Source: Panaeolus papilionaceus (lineage: Eukaryota; Basidiomycota; Agaricomycetes; Agaricales). From it: a stretch of 64,000 nt of DNA. The position numbers and the translations under genes are program-made. Positions 45,622 to 58,120 of the stretch are shown piece by piece. The notes under the pieces are model-generated. The model did no database searches, was not told the origin of the DNA, and worked only from the letters and a program-made list of their open reading frames with translations. Where the stretch lies: NCBI GenBank assembly GCA_015501605.1, contig JADNRZ010000031.1, positions 62,001 to 126,000 on the forward strand. The letters run 5' to 3'. Numbering within the stretch: the first letter of the stretch is position 1; the number at the start of each line of letters is the position of its first letter.

Positions 45622-48600
45622 ATGCCCCTGAAACGTGTCCCTCCGAAACACAGGCCAATTTGTTTATGTAAATATTATGGTTGCGGAAGTAGCACTTTCA
45701 TCGATGAGATCACAGGAAGAGAACACAGAGGCCGGCAGATGGCCCGTCAGACTTTCTCCAAACATCGAAAGAAAGACGAGGAGTGGGAGGCCCAGCAAAA
45801 TGCCCTGGTACGTTAACAAGTCATCTCCAAATCAAAGATACTCACGTGTGAAGTAGACCCCTCCAGGCTCAGGACCACACTCAAGTCAACAAAATGTTTC
45901 TGGTGTTATGGCTACCACTGTCCCTGCGCCTAAAGATCGACGAAAGCAAGCAGATCTGACTGTCGAGGGCAGCTCTACACCAACACAGGCGATCCCAGAT
46001 GATAACACGCACGATAATAGACGTGCAGAGTTGCCGACAGGCCCATTCTTGCCCAATGAGCCTAGTACGTTTTGCAATATTCTTCATCTGTGCACTGTGA
46101 CATCTAACGATATCAATCTATTTTTAGCTGTAGCGCAACTTCAGCAGGCCATACTACACTTAGTCGACATGGTTGCAGCATGGCTATTTGTCATCTGTGG
46201 ACTCAGTCGGGCTGCTAGCATCTCCTTGTTGAAGCTTGTTCATGCTCTCATCATACTCTCAATCCAGACTGGGTACTTGGCTGCTCAACAGCAAATTAAA
46301 TTATCATCAACTTATTTTACGACGACATCTGACCCTCGTACTTCAATTAACCACCTCTCCATTGATCCTGTCCTCCGACGTTCTGTTCACTGTCCAACTT
46401 GCTTTACTTGGTACGATGGTGCCGCATTTCCCATGCTCTGTGCGTTCCGACCAACACCCAAAAGTCGTATCTGCGCTACCAGACTGCTAACGGAGGTTAC
46501 CACACGGAAAGGCACTCGTAAAATACCGCTGAAACTCTACACGACTCAAGACTTTAAATCGTGGCTGGAGTTTTTTTTATCACGCCCCAGGATCGAAGAC
46601 TTGATCAGCAAGTCTTACACACACCAGCCTAATCCTCGCGTTATGACATCCATATGGGACAGCCCAGCCTGGCAGAGGATTCGCACCGAGGATAACCGTC
46701 CGTTTTGTATTCAAGTCGGCACCCTCACCTTTAGCTTCTATATCGACTGGTTCAACCCTCTCCTCAATAAAATTGCAGGTCGAATCGTATCCAGCGGCGC
46801 CATTGTTTTTTACTGCCTCAATCTACCTTACGACATGCAGGGACTACCAGAAAATGTATTCATTGCTGGAATAACACCCGCTCCCAAAGAACCTTCAATG
46901 ACGACAATCACCCACCTTCTCGACCCAGTCGTCGATCAATTTGAAGAGATGTGGATAGGTGCAGTAATCCGCACCTATTTACACCCTGAGGGCACTTTCT
47001 ACCGTGTTGGTGTTCTTCCGGGTATAGGAGACTTGCCTGGGATGCGAAAAGCATTTGGCCGTGCGGGTGTTGGATCCAAGCGTCACCTGTGCTCACTGTG
47101 TAAGATCCATAAGGATCAGATTGACGACATCGATACGTCCTTTCCTCCTCACACGTCACATGAAGTCCACGAAGCTGGGAGGAAGTGGAAAGATGCTGCC
47201 ACACAGAAGGAGCGAAAGAGGATCTTTGACGAGTCCGGAGTTCGCTGGTCCCCGATGCTACGGTTGACATATCGCGATCCGGTCCAGCACACTGTTCTTG
47301 GTGCAATGCACAACTGGATTGAAGGCATTATACAGCACCATGTTCGTGTTCTCTGGAGTATCGGAGTACCTATCGGCGTTGCTAAAACAACCCCGTCGCA
47401 GTCTAATCGCCGCTCGTCTCACTCATCCCAATCATCGGATTTAATCGTTCCACCAGACTCCAATTTCTACTCTGTGACACAGCAGGGCTTCGCGATGGAC
47501 GTTGAACAAAACTACGAAAGTACAGATGGCAACACCTCATCAAATTCCTCAGCTGCTGATAGCGAAATCACCGAAGTTGATGACTCTGCTGACGAGACCG
47601 CCGAACAAGAGCTGGTTGATGAGGAACCACAGCCACGCAACGCCAAAACGTTTACCGCTAGCCAGCTAACAGCCATCCGACTCTGTATCTCTGATGCAGT
47701 TACTCCAACTTGGTTAGCACGACCCCCAGCCAACTTAGGCGATGCAAGCCATGGAAAGCTCAAGGCAGATGAATGGTTGGTCCTCTGCACCGTCTTTCTT
47801 CCACTAATTCTGCCTGAGATATGGTATGATCAACCATTCCACTCGCTCCTTGCCAACTTCATTCATCTCGCTACATGCACCAACTTATTGTCCAGCCATT
47901 CAGTAACGCACCAAAACGCTGATCTCTATACATATCACTACACGGAGTACCGCTGTTCGTGTCTGGAACTTTTCCCTGACGTCAACTCACGTCCCAATCA
48001 CCACTTCGCAATGCATAATGGAGAGCTCATGAAGTATTGGGGACCACTCATCAAGATCAGTGAGTTTTTGGGCGAAAGGGGGAATGGCACCTTGCAAAAG
48101 ATTCCAACCAATGGTCGCATTCGTGAGTCCATTCTCTTCATGGCACACTTACAATTTTGGCTAATGCGCTCTGGACCTCCCTTAGGTGACATGGACCTTA
48201 CCATGATACGTCAGCTGTGCCGAAGAGGTAGATTAAATGCATATGTTCAGAGGCAGCAGCAAGAGTACATGGACAGCAACATATCGCATCAACGAACGAA
48301 TGGAGAGGAAGGAGTTGGCGCAGCTCGTGTTTTCCATGCATCACTTGATACTCTCGCCGGTGGTACCAGCTCTGTCCTTCCCAAACCAACCGCAGATTCA
48401 CATACCCTTCCCAACAACGTCTACGACTTTCTTCTCTCATATGTTAACTTCCAACGTGATATACCCCTTCGCCGGTACGACAACTTCCCTCATCCCACCG
48501 GTGCCAAAGTTTATCCACATTGGGCAACACCCCACACCAGTATTACCATCCATGGTCGAACATACACCATCTACTCTCAACACCGCAGTAATGCATCGAT

Positions 48601-48934
48601 CCATTTTTCTCATCCATATTATCCTCAGTTACAAATGGGGTTCATCAATTCGATTTGGTCTCAACAAATAGAGGGTGCCCGTCGAACATTCCTGATTGTG
48701 CAACTGCCGGTCTTCCTTTCTCAAGATGACGCTATACGGAGCCCTTATGCCTTTCAGGGATTACTTGGACTTATGGGTGTCCTCGTCTACAGTAAAGCTG
48801 CCGAGGACTGTATTGTAGTGGAGACGGAACATGTTCGAGGCCATGTTCCGTTCTACATACGCCCGCCAGGCACCTTTGGGATTGAGGAAGGAACTATGGT
48901 AATGTTAAATAGCTTACATCGTTATCGTTTCTAG
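45622..48934 (+). CDS. Plavaka-type (CMC/CACTA superfamily) transposase
   Basis: Exon 1 is 45622-45807, exon 2 begins at 45857. A 63-nt in-frame intron is likely at 46065-46127, giving about 1066 aa. The N-terminus has a Cys-rich start (PPKHRPICLCKYYGC). The core shows family landmarks: CPTCFTWYD, FYIDWFNPLLNKIAGR, SGAIVFYCLNLPYDMQGLPE, FIAGITPAPKEPS, LPGMRKAFGRAGVGSKRHLC followed by SLC, and DPVQHTVLGAMHNWIEGIIQ, which should contain DDE-type catalytic acidic residues and zinc-ligand Cys/His. An acidic Ser-rich spacer follows (about codons 530-590), then a conserved C-terminal half. No internal stop, so this could be an active enzyme. Confidence 0.78.
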
Positions 48935-50147
48935 CTTGCATACATGTATTTTAGAGTAACTTGTACTGAACTAACGCTAAACCGATCCGTGTTTGATTAC
49001 TTATCTGTTCTGGCTCAACACGCGATAATTCAGAAAGTGGCTTCATGAAGTGTAAGACAATTTTACACCTACATCACCTCCTCGACTTTAGTCTTTGACT
49101 GGATTTCAATGAACGAACTTATATTATTATTTCCCTCACGTTGCGAAGGTAAAGAAGCCGGCTCGTATTTCTCGATCAAACTACTGATGTTTGTACGGAA
49201 CATGATGTTTTCACGAGGTATAATTTGAACCAGTTTAAATTCCACGAGGTATTTTCGACCCGACAAGAAAACTCACTAATCTGACAACTAACCTTACCGT
49301 CACCCCCCAACATCAAACCTGACAAAGGATTGCCCGCTGTGTGAGGCTGTGTCATGCATGTTGTTGAAACCAAACATCGTTCGAAATGACATTGTAACAC
49401 GAAAATCAAACAGCTAAGCGAAGTAACTACAGCCGCCGTCTTCATTATACTAGATCTGTATTTGCAAGTCAACAGTCTGTATCATGGAGAAAAGGAAATG
49501 AATGTTCTTGCAGAGGTGACGAAATCGCGCTTGGTGGATGAATCCTCTCACAATGGCACTCCTCGGCCAGCCCTTATGCTGTGATTACCCTATACTTGTT
49601 CTTAAAATATAAACGGAGGCCTCCATTTGCGAGCGACGACTCGACATTACTAGTCCGTCCAGGTGTAACAGCACTAAATCCTCTGCAGTATGAACCGATA
49701 AGTCGACAGATCATCTCTGGGTGGAATCGGTCCGTGATCGCACACAGGAGCGCTGTGTCCCTCAGCCGACATAGGGAATTCTGATCAAGCAGAACCCCCT
49801 GATTTCCTATAACTAAAATTTCTTACGCTTTAAGTTATAATCATCAAGAAACATCCAGGTATCTAGGACCATGTCGCATGCCTATTCATGGGGGTTTGAC
49901 AAAGAGCTCCCACCTTCGAGTGACTATCTCACAAATCGACCATAGCGGGGCTTTAGAATGACTCCCTTTCGCCCCTCCATCCTGGAGGGTCATGCAAGTA
50001 GATCCACCAATTTTTTCGTCCATCTCTCTCATTAGGGAGGGATAAGAGACAGGGTCGGATATCGGCAAAAACCGAAACCGATAACCGGAATGTCCAGCTG
50101 ACTTGGCCTTAAACCCGCTCGGCAAATTCCGATTCGTCATCTTCGTC
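48935..50147. other. Intergenic region
   Basis: No well-supported gene. A minus-strand frame at 49176-49445 starts with a signal-peptide-like sequence (MKTAAVVTSLSCLIFVLQC) but has no consistent continuation. Confidence 0.35.
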
Positions 50148-50790
50148 ATGCTCTCACCTCTACTGGACCAGCTCGCGCTCTACGCTCTTGCCTTCGCCCT
50201 CCCTCTCACGTATTTCTTCTACCATCGTCAGTCCAAAGCCAACGCAGTTCCTGATACAGTTCCAGCTGAAGATAGCGCTCAAAGCAAGAAACCCTTGAAG
50301 TCTATAATGCAAGCACCCAAGGACAACCTCGCGCCACCCAAGGATGACCCTTTCACAACGGAGCAGTTAAAAGAGTTTGACGGAAGTGATCCCTCAAAAC
50401 CTATTTATGTAGCTATCAAAGGTGCGTTATTAGTTTCATTCAGTCTCAAGTTGACTTGATCTCAGGTATACGCTGTAATTTTGCTCGGTTTTAGGCGATA
50501 TTTTTGACGTCACGGCCAAGGCGGAAGTATACGGTGCAGGTCGATCTTATAATGTTTTCGCTGGAAAGGATGGATCTAAGGGTCTTGGAATGTCGAGTCT
50601 GAAGCCAGAGGATGCCGTTTCCGACTACAGCACGTTGGATGAGAAGGATATGAAGGTTTTGGATGATTGGCACTCTTTCTTCTCGTGCGTCTCACAGTCA
50701 TTTGTTCTTCCATATGTTGCTCACAATCGTCTTAGAAAGCGTTATAATGTTGTTGGAAAGGTCTCCGATGGTCCTGTTATCAACAAGTAA
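50148..50790 (+). CDS. Dap1/MAPR-type cytochrome b5-like heme-binding protein
   Basis: Membrane-associated progesterone receptor family; the yeast relative Dap1 binds heme and supports sterol-synthesis P450s at the ER. Exons 50148-50421, 50495-50684, 50736-50790 give 172 aa, typical. An N-terminal membrane helix (LYALAFALPLTYFFY) precedes a Pro/Lys linker, then the cyt-b5-like domain: FTTEQLKEFDGSDPSKPIYV, AIKGDIFDVTA, YGAGRSYNVFAGKDGSKGLG, LDDWHSFFSKRYNVVGKV. The Tyr residues expected to coordinate or contact heme in MAPR proteins (YGAGRSYNVFAG) are present. The first in-frame ATG, at 50148, was chosen. Confidence 0.92.
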
Positions 50791-51856
50791 TCGCCCATAT
50801 CGGAATTGTGAAGACTGGAGTTTTGTATGTATACCTAATATTACCCTGACAACCTATCTATCGCCCACTTGCAAGCCCCATTTCCCGCGTGTTTCCGTCA
50901 TAAACCTTCCACTTAAATCTACAACCGACAGTCGCCATTTACTGAGCGCAGTGGCACATGGTGGCATGCAGCTGCGCATGTTGGCTAAATGAGTATTCCT
51001 TGCGTTGGGTGCTGTGGGACACAAACTTCTTGCTGCATCGCCTCAGCGTCTTTGTCTGTCTACACCCTGTCTTTCATTCTTCGCCCATATTTACCAGCAG
51101 TCCCTTCTCTCCGCCATGAGTCTTAAGATCTGGAGTTGAGCGTCTTTTTATCCCATCTCTGCACTCTCACTCGTCGTCTCTTGTCGGAATTGTTGCCAGT
51201 GATCTAGCTATCAGGAGCTATCCTCGACGAAATTTTTTTGAAACTATTACACCCCAATTTACCGGACTCGTGCCGCGCTGGGCCTCTGTCAACGACACCC
51301 GATGGCTCATCCCTGAATACCAACTCTAGAACGGTTCCGATATTTACGCTCACCAACCCGATGACTATGCTTAGCTACGCAGTGTTTGGGTCAACCATGC
51401 CACTTTTTGATTCACAGATATCCGCCGACGCGCGAAATGGGTTTGGATTGAGTTCTATGATTGATTGTCGAATGCAATGTGGAACAGAGGGAGTAAAGGG
51501 GTGGATCACAGAACATCACTGTCAAGATCTAGGTCTGTGGTTGCGCAACTTCACCCAATCAAGGACTCGGTTTGCCCCGGAACCACTTTCTTGCTCCACG
51601 CCTCTTCCCAGTGCGCAAAACGCGAGTTAACAAGTAGCGACGTAGGAGGTTTTCCATAGAGTGTGCGCAGTAATACGTCCCCAGAAGCGACCTGAGATGG
51701 AGTTTGTGTCATAGTGATCGTGATCATGAGTCGACCGAAACTAATGTTTTCTTATCGGATAATAACTCCGATCCCTGATCCAACGTTGACCCTCAACCCG
51801 TGCGGCATTCCCGACTTTCCAGCTGCAGGTGCCAGGTCTTGTTCAGTTAATTTCAA
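50791..51856. other. Intergenic region
   Basis: 3' flank of the MAPR gene and 3' flank of GTPase copy 2. No gene supported. Confidence 0.4.
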
Positions 51857-53342
51857 TCAAGTGTCACGACCATAAGCACACTTGTTCATGGAAGTCGCAA
51901 TAATGACGTATCTACTGCAGGACGAAACATAATCAGCGTCGCTGCCAATGAGGAAATGAGTATATCGACACCTACATGTGTACTCGACAACGTTTTTCTC
52001 TCGCCGACGCTTAGCAGCGCGCACCAATCGAGAAACAAAACAACAAAACACATAGAAACGAACTGGAAAACTCCGGGGAACATGAGTACCCACTACACGT
52101 TTCAAGAAAGCCCGATGAAACACGTCGAGTCCGGTCGGTGGGAGTCCTAGTCTGCGCATTTGCTCAAAGAGGCCCTCCAGTACTTCCTGGGCCTCCTTCT
52201 GATTGCTCTCGAGGACCGCCTTGAGTGTTGGCATGCTTTGGGCCTCCTGTTGGGATAGTTGAGACTCGATATTCTGTTTCTCTTGTATTGCAGCTTCAAG
52301 GTGAATATATATATCCCGGAAGAGGTATGGTGATATGGCGTCGAAACCTGATGAGCCCGATCTAAATTGGGGGTCTCTAGGAACCCAGGGTCTCATGTCC
52401 AACATTTGAAGTGCAGAGTCTCTGGTATTCATAAATCGGGAGACTGTAGCGCCTGCTGTGGTGAATTCCTAGATTCGGTTCAAATCTTGCGTTAGATTTC
52501 GTGTTCTGTAGCCTTTAGAATAAGGGTATTTAAATGCCTTGAAGATTTCGTCGCTCAGTTGCGCGAAATTGGACTCTGCGCGCTGTCGGGTCCTCTCGGT
52601 GCAAACTGTGTCCCACATCGTTGTTACAACCGTCATAGACACGGTGTTCCCGTCCTCCGCAGGACCCAAAAATGCTCGAAGCATCTGGATCGTCCTGCGC
52701 TTGCTCCCAGATAATCTCGTTTCAGTTATAGGCGTTGTGAATAGCAGCGTATCAGCGGGAGATGTGCTGTTTACCCAACCACGTCAGTCACCAGGTGAGA
52801 AAACATCATAACAAATGATGCATACTCTTTCCGCGCGACGGCTTTACCCAATTCAATGAAGACGCCGGCATCGGAGAGCTTGACATCAGAGAATCCAGGT
52901 GTGTCGACGATGAAAATGGGCATGTCGTTACCGGAATCCGGATTGGGAAATACGACGTTGACGAGTTGGTATGCAGTTACGCTCTGCGTCACGCTCGCGA
53001 GTTGGTCTTTGGCTATACCCAGATCTACTGATTCCCCTGCGAGAGCTTGGATAAACTTGACATGGATAAGATAGGTGCGGTCGTTGGCAAATGCCTTGCG
53101 TGTAAGGTTAATGTGTCATGCTCACACTACTTTTTCCGGCACCCGTGGGACCTAGTAACCTGCAGCATAAACGTGAAGTTTCTGAATATCTGGCAGCTTG
53201 AAACGCCCCATCAGGCATATTAATAGAACCAAGGTACGTACAGATACCAGTACGCGTCTGGTGTTGCTTGCCCTGTAACAGGTTTGATGGAGACTTCACC
53301 CGTGACTTTTATGTGCTTAAGAGTAAGTTCAGGGGTAGTCAT
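51857..53342 (-). CDS. P-loop GTPase copy 2 (AIG1/GIMAP-like)
   Basis: Exons on the - strand: 53342-53242, 53159-53126 (34 nt, Walker A), 53055-52826, 52766-52538, 52468-51857, giving 401 aa with all phases closing. Motifs: KHIKVTGEVSIKP in the first exon, LLGPTGAGKSS (G1), IVDTPGFSD (G3), TRLSGSKRRTIQML, VVTTMWDTV at the G4 position. The helical region (LFRDIYIHLEAAIQEKQNIE, LEGLFEQMRRLG) is followed by a tail unique to this copy, hydrophobic and Cys-rich (VRFYVFCCFVSRLV, YTCRCRY), which might act as a membrane anchor or reflect 3' decay. The last intron has a GC donor (AAG|GCATTT). Membrane-linked GTP binding is inferred. Confidence 0.75.
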
Positions 53343-53600
53343 TATACCACAGGTACGTTCGTCGTGTGGATGGTGCAATGGCTTGAGAAATAGCAGAGGT
53401 GATGGTCGTTTGCAGAAGGAGTGTTTTGTTTTGTTGATGATTCTGTTTGATACCCCCAGATTGCACGTGCACGCCTCACTCTCTCACAGAATTCCGGCAC
53501 AGAGAAAAGACCGCTATCAAGCATAGGGCGTCCGCTTCCAACATAAAGGTATCGTAAAACTATGATTTTAGTTCTAAATTTGGATATCGAAACGATTCGC

Positions 53601-54968
53601 TCAACGACGTTGCGAGATGTTGAATATACGACGTATGAAACCTTTCCCGGGGATTTGCTGGGATGGGTTGTCTGGCATCGGCAACCGAGGTAACTCGGGT
53701 GGCTGAGAGAGTACTTGTGGATTGTCTAAGGCGGGCTGCTCAATAAGATCCGGTTCCCGCGCCCACTCTAGGAATATCTCCTCATATCGTGTATTCAAAG
53801 GCTCGACTTCGGCTGCAATTGATTTGCGTAAACGCTGAGACGCAACCTGAGATCCTTCTGGAAGGGACTCAAAGTTAATGAGCTGTGTGATAAATTTGGT
53901 AAGGGTTTTGTAGTTCTCGCTGTGGTTCTTCTCGAGAATGAAGCGCAGCTCGGAATTCGTTTGCGCTTCCGGTTGAACGAGGTCCAACTCGATGTTTTTC
54001 TTCTCCTGCAAGGAGGAGGTGATACGGTCGTGCAGGTCTTGATATAAGTAATAGGAGGTTGAAGAGATGGTCTTGGTAAATGCATGGATTGTACCCGGTG
54101 AGCTGTCCATGATTTCGAGGCCGGAGGTTCTTGTGTTTGTAAACCGCGCGATCTGGGAGCCGGTGTCGATGAAATCCTATAGACAATTCTTATCAGTGAT
54201 GGAACTTGAGGGAGTGCAGGCGTAGGAGAGGTGGAGTACCCGGAACACTTCATCCCGAAGCTGTGCATAGTGGGACTGTGCGCGCCTCTCCGCCTGTTCA
54301 TTAGACAGCGTATCCCACATCGTTGTTACAACAATGATTAGACCAAGATCACCCGAGGGCTTGAGAAGCGCTTTCAGCATATCGATCGTGCGTCGTTTCG
54401 TTCCAGCTAGCCTCGTATCTGTAATCGGAGTTAGGTATAAGATTCTGTTGACCCACTCAAAGCTAACAAAGGGTGAGTTAGATGGTGCTCATAAACCCGA
54501 ATCGCTCACATACCCGTTACTTTCAAGCCATTTTCTTACCATCTGCATGATTTCGATCTCAGAGATCTTCGTGTCTGAGAATCCGGGAGTATCGATCAGG
54601 TAGACTGGCTGGTCCTGATAGAAGACATTGACCAGCTGATAAGCAATTACATGCTGAGTGTACCCTGCCAGCTGATCTTTTGAGATCGCGAGTTTTTGTG
54701 ATTGTCCTGCGACCGCTTCTATGAACTTGCGACAGTGGTTGAAAAATACTGAGGTAAATTAGGTAATTCAACTTACACTACTTTTACCGGCACCTGTAGG
54801 TCCCATAACCCTAAAGTATATGTATATTCAAATGTCTGTAGTCATAAGAAGGCGTGAAGATGGCTATACTCACAAATATCTCCAAGCGTTGTATGGCACT
54901 TTCGTAGTAGCGGGTTCGACGGAAATGACGCCTGTGATTCGTAGGCTTTCGAATACAAAAGTCTCCAT
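53601..54968 (-). CDS. P-loop GTPase copy 3 (AIG1/GIMAP-like)
   Basis: Exons on the - strand: 54968-54874, 54810-54777 (34 nt, Walker A), 54725-54514, 54462-54240, 54176-53601, giving 379 aa. Motifs: LRITGVISVEP (exon 1), VMGPTGAGKSS (residues about 33-43), LIDTPGFSD (DTPG at 88-91), TPITDTRLAGTKRRTIDML, VVTTMWD (TTMWD at about 160-164). The C-terminal half is helical (YQDLHDRITSSLQEKKNIEL, LRFILEKNHSENYKTLTKFI) and ends in a Pro-rich stretch and a basic tail (FIRRIFNISQRR). It keeps the SLPEGSQVASQRLRKSI segment shared with copy 1 and is the best reference for the family here. Confidence 0.82.
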
Positions 54969-55369
54969 CTGAACAAAATGGAATAAATCCCTGTGACCAA
55001 GGCAAAGGAGGCGATGAAGTAAGATGTCGATGAGACCTTGACTTGTAGGGGCTTTAGTCGGCTTGGATTCAGATGACACATGGTAACACATTGTGACATC
55101 AATTTCTGTGCTCGTTGACAGCGGCGATAGCGACTCGATTGCTAATCCAAGGCTCCTTCGCTGAGGAGACACGAAGATTAATACTACGCGAAATGTTATA
55201 TTCAAGCCAACAATCCGCGTTTAAGCATGCCATATATCAATGTTCCATGTGGTGAGAAGGGCGTGCGAAGAAGGTTGGGACAGAGAATTGGGATTCAGAA
55301 CAAGAAGGAACAAACACTGTTGCTGGGAGGGGATGTAACCCAGTAATTAATTTATAATGTACCGACGAA

Positions 55370-55863
55370 GAAAATAAGACTGAAACTGGGTTGCTGCGTG
55401 TCTGAGGGTGTCCATCAGGTAGATTGGCCTGTCCCCCCCCTTCGTGCTGAAAAAATACATTCTTGGTCTTTCGCGGGCGCTCGAACATAGTTTTAGGTAT
55501 GTATAGAGCCTGGCGGCATGAGTGTAGACTAGCCAGTACGCGTGGAACGTCGTGACGCAATTATTCGTGATGATGATATCAGTGCACGATATGAAGGTAA
55601 AATGAAGCACAGGGGTAAATGAGAAAGGTTAATTTAAAAGAAATGGAGGTTATCGCGTCCAAATAAAGATGCTTTGATACTGAAAGGTATACGACATGCA
55701 TTGCTTATACAGCTTTTCCCTGCTCCAGTGGGCCCTAATAGTCTACGATAATGCACTTCAGGAAGATCCGCGTGCATATATGCACTCCTAGTCATGAGGC
55801 GGCCATGGGTCCGACGGAGATGTCACCGGTGATCTTCAAGTGAGTACCTTTAGGATCGCTCAT
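55370..55863 (-). pseudogene. Decayed P-loop GTPase copy
   Basis: Three recognisable pieces in the family's order on the - strand. A first exon from ATG 55863 reads HLKITGDISVGP and then hits a stop (55792). A Walker A piece at about 55711-55742 reads LLGPTGAGKS with no following splice donor. A G3-like piece near 55419-55445 reads RPIYLMDTL, where intact copies have PIYLVDTPG. The rest of the G domain and the helical C-terminus are missing. It lies between the two minus-strand intact copies and the two plus-strand ones. Confidence 0.65.
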
Positions 55864-56199
55864 ATCGGATTTCTGGGAAAAGGTAGGCAAGCAAGACGAG
55901 CATGGTGATCTTAACCTGGTCTCCGATGGGCACGATTCATGACATGCCCTTTTCACAGCCCTGTTAATAGTCAGCATCTCAAACGTCGCCCTACGATTGT
56001 GTAACTTGGTTCCGACTCTCTCAATACGTTGAACAATTAAGCGTTGCCATTTCTGTCTGAATTCCCACATCCCGGACTTTCCAGCGTGGGTAGTATTGTC
56101 CGATTGGGTGTTATTGTCACGGAGTGTGATCAGCTCGTTGCTCCTAGCTTAATTCTGTGAAAACTCACCATAGAACACGTACTCCAACCTCGTAGATCA

Positions 56200-57812
56200 A
56201 TGGAAGATAATATGGAGAAGACTTATAAAAATCTATACATCACCGGAAATATCGCTCTCAAGCCTGTAACCAAGACTCCATCCCTGACCATGAACATACT
56301 GTGCGTAAGCCTATTGATTATCAAGACTGTCCTGGATGACTGACTGAAGGAATTTCCAGGATCATGGGTCCTACCGGAGCAGGAAAAAGCTCTGTGAGGA
56401 TTTTACCATCTATAAAAACCACAAGAGGAGTTATAAGCTGATAATTTTAACATCAACAGTTTATCGAGGCGTTGTGCGGGGACACATCGCTCGGCATTTC
56501 CAAAGATCAGCTGGAAGGATATACCCAGGATGTTGCCGCATATCAGCTTATAAACGTTATGCATCGAGATCAGAGTCCGATCTGCATCATCGACACACCA
56601 GGATTTGCAGATAGAAAAATATCCGAGATGGAAATCGTGACGAAGATTAACACATTTCTCAAAGCAAGCATGTAAGGCTTCCAACTTGACTCATTCGCAT
56701 TCTTTCCAAACTGGCTATAGGTTTCGTATAAACTACATATTATTCCTCACTCCAATCACCGACATCAGAATCAGCGGTAGTCGACGAAGGACAATCAACA
56801 CGTTCAAATCCCTCGCAGGGGTGTCGACAGCAGATCAGATAACTGTTGTCACCACTATGTGGAACCAATTACACACTGACGATGCAATCAAGCAAGCGAA
56901 TTTGCGCATCAAAAACTTGGCTATCAGTGACGCCTGGAAGGTATGTGAATTTTGATGTCAACTGGGGTTCTCTTTAATCGCATCGAAGCTGAAACACACC
57001 CTGTTTAGGAGTTGATTGATAGGAAGACGACGATACAGAAGTTTCTGAACACACGGAGCTCGGCACTGGAGATTCTAGACGCTGCGGTCTCGAAGGATTC
57101 GCCTTACATGTTTCAAATGGATAAGCATCAGATCGAAGCTGACGGCGGGTATTTTGAGAACCTCGTTTCCGATCTGAATACGAGGATTCAGCAGCTGTGC
57201 TACCAGGAGACCAGTCTGGTTGAGGACCTCGCGCAATTGAAACTCGAAGAAGAAAGTGACCCTTTGTTAGTATCGATCTTGGAAGAGAAGCTTGAAGAAG
57301 TTGGACGCGACCTTGAACGATTCGGGCGAGAGCGAACCCAATTGGACGGGATCAAAAAGCGATGGGAGTTCGACAGCTTGATGGAGCGACTCCCGAGGCA
57401 GTTTAACCAATATATCTATCAACTAAAGGAGGAATCCAGGAATCACGACTGGGACACGAACCAACCTTTCCAACCGTCGCCGGTACCCCCCGACTTCCTT
57501 TCGCTCCTACCACCCACAACACCTCGTACACCGCCAGGTGACGATCATCGATCTTCTTCCCACACACCCGCTGCTCGCCCTGAGCCCAGCTCCCAATCAC
57601 TCGTGATGATTTCGTCTCTTGAAGAGCGAGCTAGGGAACTTCATAAGGACCTAGAACAACTAAAAAAGGAGCTCACCAAGCCTACGCCTACAACGCACGC
57701 ACCAGACTCCGGGCGTGATCGAACTTCGACTTCAAACACTTCGCGTCGGAAATGGCTTGATTCTGTCAAGACTTGGGGGGAAACAAAGTTAAGGAAGGAT
57801 AATCATACATGA
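56200..57812 (+). CDS. P-loop GTPase copy 4 with Pro-rich and coiled-coil tail
   Basis: Exons 56200-56300, 56360-56393 (34 nt, Walker A), 56460-56671, 56721-56940, 57009-57812, giving 456 aa, the longest copy. Motifs: LYITGNIALKP (exon 1), IMGPTGAGKSS, IIDTPGFAD, TPITDIRISGSRRRTINTF, VVTTMWNQL (Asn in place of Asp). The region after the G domain is strongly helical (LVEDLAQLKLEEE, LEEKLEEVGRDLERFGRERT). A Pro/Ser linker (PPDFLSLLPPTTPRTPPGDD) leads to a second short coiled coil (SLEERARELHKDLEQLKKEL) and a basic C-terminus. The tail suggests oligomerisation or partner binding not shared by the other copies. Confidence 0.8.
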
Positions 57813-58120
57813 ACCTAATGCTTCTTAGATGTAGATTGGATGTTGTAGTCAAAGACAGGCGCATTTGTGGAACGTAATCTCAGGATGCTCCAGATATGGT
57901 TACTTTAGACCCCGTCTAATTATAGGTTGAATTGATTATGGAGGTTAGATGGCGAGGGGACAAACATCGACCAAAAAATATGCTCACCTCATGTATGCCA
58001 CACACCTGCAGGCCATACTCCTCGTAGCTGAACAGTTCCCTTTTCCACGCACGACCACTATCTTCTCATTTCGCTTCATTTTTTAGAGTCAGATCTCATC
58101 CAGTCAACAGGAATTAGGTC
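57813..58120. other. Spacer between GTPase copies 4 and 5
   Basis: 308 nt. It contains the upstream region of copy 5. No gene or repeat noted. Confidence 0.4.

Larger units (their letters stand above)
42811..48934 (+). mobile_element. Plavaka/CACTA-like DNA transposon, coding portion
   Basis: Two same-strand genes 119 nt apart: an accessory protein with coiled-coil and acidic parts, and a large transposase. Only the coding span is given; terminal inverted repeats and target duplication were searched for by eye in 42200-42800 and 48935-49600 and not found. Confidence 0.65.

Noticed and set aside
49176..49445. Small secreted protein starting with a signal-like peptide on the minus strand
   Set aside because: The more protein-like continuation needs a 26-nt intron, too short for fungal splicing, and the unspliced version has no family resemblance.
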